Assembly: GCA_963755335.1 (NCBI GenBank)
Contig: CAVWJW010000008.1
Span: forward strand, 1,674,001-1,738,000
Source of the DNA: UBA10649 sp963755335
Lineage (GTDB): Bacteria > Actinomycetota > Actinomycetes > S36-B12
Direction of reading: 5' to 3'
DNA length: 64,000 bases
Shown here piece by piece: positions 59,623 to 64,000 of this stretch (position 1 is the first letter of the stretch; the number at the start of each line of letters is the position of its first letter). A program made the position numbers and the translations under genes. The notes under the pieces are model-generated. The model was not told the DNA's origin and did no database searches. It saw nothing but the letters and a program-made list of their open reading frames with translations.

Positions 59623-60731
59623 TCAGCTCGCGGACACAGCCGTGACGAGCGCCCGCCTAAACATATCGTTCTCGTCCGGGGTGCCGATGCTCACGCGCAG
59701 CCAGCCGGTTGGCCCCGTCTGCCGGATCAGGACGCCCTGGTCGAGCAGGCGCTGCCAGACCGCGTCGCGATCGGCGAACCTGCCGAACAGGATGAAGTTC
59801 GCCTCACTCGGCGCGACCTCGAAGCCCTGGTCCCCGAGCCAGGTCGCCATGGCGTCGCGCTCGTCGCGAAGCAGGTCGACCTGCGCCTGCAGGACGTCGG
59901 CGTGGTCGAGTGCGGTGACAGCGACCGCCTGGGTGACTGCCGACAGGTGGTAGGGCAGGCGAACGACCTTGCAGCGCACCGACCACGGCGGGGTCGGCGG
60001 CCACGGCGTAACCCAGGCGGGCACCGGCCATGGCGAAGGCCTTGCTCATCGTCCGGCTCACGATGAGGTTGGGGTACGTCGACAGCAGCTCGCAGGCACT
60101 GGGCGTGCCCTCGATGGCGGAACTCCGCATATGCCTCGTCGACCACGAGCATGGCGCCCGCCGCAAGTGCCGCAGCGGCGAGCCGCTCGGTTTCGACGAG
60201 CGGCATCGCCGTGCCGGTCGGGTTGTTCGGGGACGTGACGAGGACGATCGAGGGTCGGCGCTCCTCGATGGCATCGATCGCCGCATCGACGTCGACGGTG
60301 AAGTCGGCGCGGCGAGGCAGCGTCGCGTACGCCGTGAACGTGTCGCGCGCGTACTCCGGGTACATCGAGTAGGTGGGCTCGAACGTGAGCGCCAGCCGCC
60401 CCGGCCCGCCGAACGCCAGGAAGATGTGATGCATCACCTCGTTCGAGCCGTTGGCCGCCCACACCTGGTCGACCGGTACGCGCACGCCCGACTCCCGGGC
60501 GAGGTAGTCCGACAGCGCCTGACGCAGCGCGTCGGCATCGCGGTCGGGATAGCGGTTCAGCCCCTTCGCCGCCAGGCGCACGGCCTCGCCGATCGCCGTC
60601 GTTACCTCGTCGGGCAGCGGAAACGGGTTCTCGTTGACGTTCAGGCGGGCGGCGACGTCGAGTTGGGGAGCGCCGTAGGAGAGCACCCCCACCAGGTCCT
60701 CGCGCAGCGGTGGGGTGAAGTCCTCGATCAC
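59623..60731 (-). CDS. hisC: Histidinol-phosphate aminotransferase, frame broken twice
   Basis: PLP aminotransferase, about 368 residues. N-terminal part: ARLNVNENPFPLPDEV, AANGSNEVMHHIFLAFGGPG, LVTSPNNPTGTAMP and MLVVDEAYAEF; middle: RTMSKAFAMAGARLGYAVA with the PLP lysine; C-terminal: ANFILFGRFADRDAVWQ and GWLRVSIGTPDEN (substrate Arg). Breaks at about 60127 (TTCCGCC for TTCGCC) and about 59979. GTG 60731 is one base after the hisD stop. Confidence 0.94.
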
Positions 60732-60732
60732 G

Positions 60733-62054
60733 TCAGCCCGCTCCGGTCTCGTCTACTCGCTGCGTGATGGCCGCGCCGTGACCGGGGAGGTCCTCGGCGT
60801 GCGCCAGCGCGACGACGTGCGGCGCCACGTCGCGCAGCGCGTGCTCGTCGTACTCGACGATGTGGATCCCGCGCAGGAACGACTGCACCGACAGGCCCGA
60901 GGAGTGGCGTGCCGAGCCGGCGGTCGGCAGCACGTGGTTGGAGCCGGCCGCGTAGTCGCCGAGCGAGACCGGAGACCAGGTGCCGACGAAGATGGCGCCG
61001 GCGTTGTGCACGCGCATCGCCACCTCGCGGGCGTCGCGCGTGTGGATCTCGAGGTGCTCGGCCGCGTAGGCGTCGACGAAGCGCAGGCCGGCGTCGATGT
61101 CGTCGACGAGGACGATGGCGCTCTGCACGCCGGTGAGGGCCTCGGAGATGCGCTCGACGTGCTTGGTGACCGCGACCTGGCGGATCACTTCGTACTCGAC
61201 GGCGTCGGCAAGGGACTCCGAGTCCGTGACGAGCACCGCCGCAGCGATCACGTCGTGCTCCGCCTGGCTGATGAGGTCCGAGGCGACGTGCACCGGATCG
61301 GCGGAGTCGTCGGCGAGGACGGCCACCTCGGTGGGACCGGCCTCGGAGTCGATGCCGATCACGCCCTGGAGGGCACGCTTGGCCGCGGTGACATAGATGT
61401 TGCCGGGTCCGGTGACGAGGTCGACCGGCTCGCACCGTCCGCCCTCGGGCAGGTCGGTGCCGTAGGCCAGCATCGCCACCGCCTGGGCACCGCCGACGGC
61501 GTACACCTCGTCGACTCCGAGCAGGAAGCAGGCCGCGAGGATCGTCGGGTGCGGCCAGCCCTCGAAGTCGCGCTGCGGGGGGCTGACGATGGCCAGGGAC
61601 GCCACCCCCGCCACCTGTGCCGGCACGACGTTCATGATCACGCTGCTGGGATAGACCGCACGTCCGCCGGGCACGTAGAGCCCCACTCGGTCGACCGGCA
61701 GCCAGCGCTCGGTGACCGTCCCGCCGGGGACGACGACGGTCGTCGTGTCGACGCGACGCTGGTCGATGTGCACGCGCCGGGCGCGGGCGATGGACTCGAG
61801 AAGGGCGGCCCGGACATCGGGCTCGAGGCTCGTCGGCCGCCGCCTTGAGCCGGTCGACCGGCACGCGCAGGGACGGCGGGCGCACGCCGTCGAGCTTCTC
61901 GCTCCAGCGCAGCACTGCGGTCGGCGCCCTCGGCCCGCACCTCGTCGAGGATGGGCGCGATCCGGTGCCCCGCATCGGCGACGTCGAGGGCCGCGCGCGG
62001 CACGACGGAGCGGGGATCGGCCAGCGAACCGCGGAGGTCGATGCGACGAATCAC
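60733..62054 (-). CDS. hisD: Histidinol dehydrogenase, frame broken twice
   Basis: Last two steps of histidine synthesis. About 439 residues after correction. The N-terminal IRRIDLRGSL and SEKLDGVRPPSLRVPVDRL precede GLYVPGGRAVYPSSVIMN, VYAVGGAQAVAMLAYGT, DLVTGPGNIYVTAAKR and SEAGPTEVAVLAD; the zinc ligands lie in DLISQAEHD and GSNHVLPT. Breaks at about 61911 (GACCGCAG for GACGCAG) and about 61836. GTG 62054 lies six bases after TAAGGT, so the operon's message is leaderless. Confidence 0.95.
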
Positions 62055-62059
62055 GGCAT

Positions 62060-62066
62060 TACCTTA
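62060..62066. promoter_or_regulatory. Shared, overlapping -10 boxes for hisD (minus) and the LON-domain gene (plus)
   Basis: The seven bases TACCTTA hold TACCTT on the plus strand (62060-62065) and TAAGGT on the minus strand (62061-62066). Both fit TANNNT. Distances to the start codons are six bases (hisD GTG) and eight bases (GTG 62074). The complete intergenic region is 19 bases, so both messages should be leaderless. Confidence 0.5.
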
Positions 62067-62073
62067 CGCTGCC

Positions 62074-62783
62074 GTGGTGTCCTCGCCGCTCCCGCTGTTT
62101 CCGCTCAACACCGTGCTGGTGCCGGGCCTGGTGATGCCGTTGCACATCTTCGAGCCGCGGTATCGCACCCTGATCGAGGAACTGCTCGCCATGCCCGACG
62201 AGGACGCCCGGGAGTTCGGCATCGTCGCCGTCCGCGACGGGCAAGGACGTCAGCATCGACGGGCTGGCCGCCCTCTACCCCGTCGGCACCGCCACCGTGC
62301 TGCGCCAGGCCGACCGCCTCGACGATGGCCGCTACGACATCGTCACGACCGGCACGCGTCGCTTCCGCCTCCTCGGCATCGACGCATCCGAGCCATTGAT
62401 CCGCGCCGACGTCGAGTTCCTCGAGGATCCGTCCGAGCCCGGCCGACCAGCTCGCCGCTGCGGAGATCCACCGGCGCTTCCTTGCCTACCGGCGGGCCCT
62501 CAGCGGCCAGGTGACCGCAGGCGACGAGGAACTGCTTCTCGATGACGACGAGGAGGACGGGGACGACGAGGGGCTCCCCGACGACCCGACCGTCCTGAGC
62601 TACCTCGTTACCGCCGCGATGGTGCTGCCCACCAGCGAGCGACAGGACCTGCTGTCGGCACCGACCACCGCTGACCGCCTGGCCCTCGCCCGGCGTCTGC
62701 TGCACCGCGAGACCGGGCTGATCACCGCCCTGTCGGCGGTTCCGGCGATCGACATGTCCAGCCCCGATCCCTCCCCGAACTGA
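62074..62783 (+). CDS. LON peptidase substrate-binding domain protein, frame broken twice
   Basis: About 235 residues containing a Lon N-terminal-like domain but no protease part. It begins SPLPLFPLNTVLVPGLVMPL and HIFEPRYRTLIEELL, then ALYPVGTAATVLR, DIVTTGTRRFRLLGI and a helical C-terminus with PDDPTVLSYLVTAAMVL. An acidic stretch LLLDDDEEDGDDE separates the two. Breaks: about 62241 (GACGGGCAAGG, one G extra) and about 62442 (GAGCCCGGCC, one C extra). Divergent from hisD, followed two bases later by the YbaK-like gene. Cellular role of such stand-alone domains is not established. Confidence 0.87.
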
Positions 62784-62785
62784 CC

Positions 62786-63289
62786 GTGGCCAAGCGCGAC
62801 GCCCGCGCGCCGGGCACCCCCGCGACGGTCGCGCTCACCCGCGCCGGCGTCGCGTTCACCTCGCATGCCTATGCGCATGACCCCTCGGCAGCGTCGTACG
62901 GGCGCGAGGCCGTCGAGGCGTTGGGCCTGGATCCGCACGAGGTGTTCAAGACCCTGATGGCCACGGTCGATGGCACGCCGGTCATCGCGGTGGTGCCGGT
63001 CGTCGCCACGCTCGACCTCAAGGCACTCGCCGGCGCCAGTGGCGGACGAAGGGCGGAGATGGCCGACCCGGCCCTCGCCCAGCGGCTGAGCGGCTACGTG
63101 GTCGGCGGCATCTCGCCGATCGGCCAGCGGAAGGCACTGCCCACCGTGATCGACATCAGCGCCGAGACGCTGCTGGTCATGTATGTCAGTGGGGGTCAGC
63201 GGGGCTTCGACATCGGCCTCGCGCCACTCGACCTCGCCGCCGTGACGAATGGATCTTTCGCCGCTATCGCGCGCGCCGAGCGGTCCTGA
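62786..63289 (+). CDS. YbaK/EbsC-family Cys-tRNA(Pro) deacylase
   Basis: 167 residues of the YbaK branch of the aminoacyl-tRNA editing domain superfamily, which hydrolyses mischarged Cys-tRNA(Pro). Signatures: TPATVALTRAGVAFTSHAY, EVFKTLMATVDG (catalytic-site Lys), LDLKALAGASGGRRAEMA and VVGGISPIGQRKALPTVID. GTG 62786 comes two bases after the previous stop, so the two plus-strand genes form an operon. Its 3' end overlaps the convergent membrane protein gene by 26 bases. Confidence 0.9.
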   Translation: MAKRDARAPGTPATVALTRAGVAFTSHAYAHDPSAASYGREAVEALGLDPHEVFKTLMATVDGTPVIAVVPVVATLDLKALAGASGGRRAEMADPALAQRLSGYVVGGISPIGQRKALPTVIDISAETLLVMYVSGGQRGFDIGLAPLDLAAVTNGSFAAIARAERS

Positions 63290-63776
63290 CCTCGGAGATC
63301 CAGTCCCCCAGCGCGAGGACGGTGACGACGAAGGCCGATGCCAGCGGCCACATCACGAACATGCCCGACATCGCCACCCGCAGGGGAGCGTCGACCACGA
63401 CGTCGACCTCCGTCGTGGCACTGAGTCCCTGGATGTCAACAGATCCCAGGCGGGTGCCCACCCACCACATGGCGGCCGTACCGACCACGCCCGACAGCAG
63501 GCCGGCGACCAGCACGCTGAACAGGTGCTCGCGACGCATGTTCGCCAGCCCGATGGTGATGGCGATCCCGGCGATGATCGCGAGGATGCCGAACGCGGCG
63601 TCGGCCGCGAGGTAGCCCTCCGGCTGGTAGCCCTGCGGGAAGGTGGCTCCCGGCTGCACGACGAGGGGCACGCGCGGCGCCAGCTTCCACCACACCACCC
63701 CGAGGGCGAGGCCGGCCACGAGACCGGTGATCAGCCCGGCGACGAGTACGGCTGAGGCCTTGCGCGCGGTCGTCAT
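63264..63776 (-). CDS. Conserved membrane protein of unknown function
   Basis: 170 residues with four predicted membrane helices: VLVAGLITGLVAGLALGVVW, FGILAIIAGIAITIGLANM, LFSVLVAGLLSGVVGTAAMW and MFVMWPLASAFVVTVLALGD. A short loop with PQGYQPEGYLAADAAFG faces one side. I do not recognise a named family with certainty; it resembles DUF2567-like actinobacterial proteins. ATG 63776 shares one base with the dnaE stop, so the two are probably co-transcribed. Confidence 0.7.
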   Translation of the reverse strand: MTTARKASAVLVAGLITGLVAGLALGVVWWKLAPRVPLVVQPGATFPQGYQPEGYLAADAAFGILAIIAGIAITIGLANMRREHLFSVLVAGLLSGVVGTAAMWWVGTRLGSVDIQGLSATTEVDVVVDAPLRVAMSGMFVMWPLASAFVVTVLALGDWISEVRTARRAR

Positions 63777-64000
63777 CAGCCCAGGCAGCTCGGGCCCAGC
63801 AGGGCCTTGAGGTCGCCGTACAGGGCCGGCGACGGCGTGACCCGGAGTCGGTCATCCAGTCGCAGGACGGTCGTGCGCGATCCTCCGGTCAGGTGCAGGT
63901 GCACCTCGGTCGTGCCCGGGTGCGCCGCGAGGACGTCCTTGAGCTTCTCGACCAGCGGCGGGATGCACCGCGCCGCCGCCATCGTCAGGCGCACCGGGCC
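63776..64000 (-). CDS. dnaE: DNA polymerase III alpha subunit, C-terminal end only
   Basis: Last 74 residues of an open frame that enters from the right edge. The segment PLVEKLKDVLAAHPGTTEVH followed by TTVLRLDDRLRVTPSPALYG and DLKALLGPSCLG closely resembles the C-terminus of actinobacterial DnaE1 (the OB-fold/tau-binding end). The catalytic part lies outside the window, so intactness cannot be checked. The identification rests on recall of that C-terminal pattern. Confidence 0.72.
   Translation of the reverse strand, partial: GPVRLTMAAARCIPPLVEKLKDVLAAHPGTTEVHLHLTGGSRTTVLRLDDRLRVTPSPALYGDLKALLGPSCLG

Overview
The window looks like chromosomal core sequence from a high-GC actinobacterium, most likely Nocardioidaceae-like (Nocardioides/Aeromicrobium). 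That placement is inference from gene content and order; no 16S gene is present. The supporting markers are an actinobacterial integration host factor next to gmk and rpoZ, a SAM-IV leader in front of metK, the DUF1844/SseB pair beside infC-rpmI-rplT, a pyr operon with a PH-like membrane protein between pyrC and carA, a PriA without helicase motifs, and the Trp biosynthesis-associated membrane protein after trpE. Nearly everything is on the minus strand, so the biology reads from right to left.

Layout, left to right. 1-2996: cysN (cut by the window edge), cysD and a putative Fe(II)/2-oxoglutarate oxygenase. 3083-5216: rRNA methyltransferase, rplT, rpmI, infC. 5429-9748: DUF1844 protein, secreted Ca-binding protein, SseB, MFS transporter, guanine deaminase. 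9756-17944: hisG-hisE, ribH-ribBA-ribE-ribD, rpe, rsmB, fmt, def. 17983-24594: priA, metK with its riboswitch, coaBC, rpoZ, gmk, mihF, pyrF. 24618-34342: pyrD, pyrK, carB, carA, PH-like protein, pyrC, pyrB, pyrR. 34420-40083: P-type ATPase, DUF222/HNH protein, pyk. 40094-48065: gltD, gltB, lgt, DsbA-like protein. 48171-56138: trpA-trpB-trpC, DUF2752 protein, a two-component system, HGxxPAAW protein, Trp-associated membrane protein, trpE. 56135-62054: hisI, a GGDEF remnant, hisF-hisA-hisH-hisB-hisC-hisD. 62074-64000: LON-domain protein, YbaK-like deacylase, a membrane protein and the 3' end of dnaE. No gap without a gene exceeds about 215 bases; the longest (5217-5428) holds the infC leader. 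I saw no tRNA, rRNA, CRISPR array, insertion sequence or origin.

The genes form biosynthetic blocks that feed one another. Histidine and tryptophan share PRPP and, probably, one bifunctional isomerase. De novo pyrimidine synthesis is complete from carbamoyl phosphate to UMP except pyrE. Riboflavin synthesis runs from GTP and ribulose-5-phosphate (rpe is adjacent). Glutamate synthase supplies nitrogen. Initiator-tRNA formylation and deformylation (fmt, def) are adjacent.

Two features dominate. First, 18 loci carry 31 apparent single-base indels, 29 of them one extra base. In every case removing the indel restores one full-length frame, so this is almost certainly an uncorrected consensus rather than gene decay; I report these genes as whole CDSs and state where the frame breaks. 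Second, many genes have a TANNNT hexamer ending 6-7 bases before the start codon, which points to widespread leaderless transcription and helped me choose starts. I found no clearly novel multi-gene system. The best leads are the oxygenase ahead of cysDN, the P-type ATPase lacking acidic ion ligands, the orphan half-GGDEF gene in the his operon and the two-component system inside the trp block.
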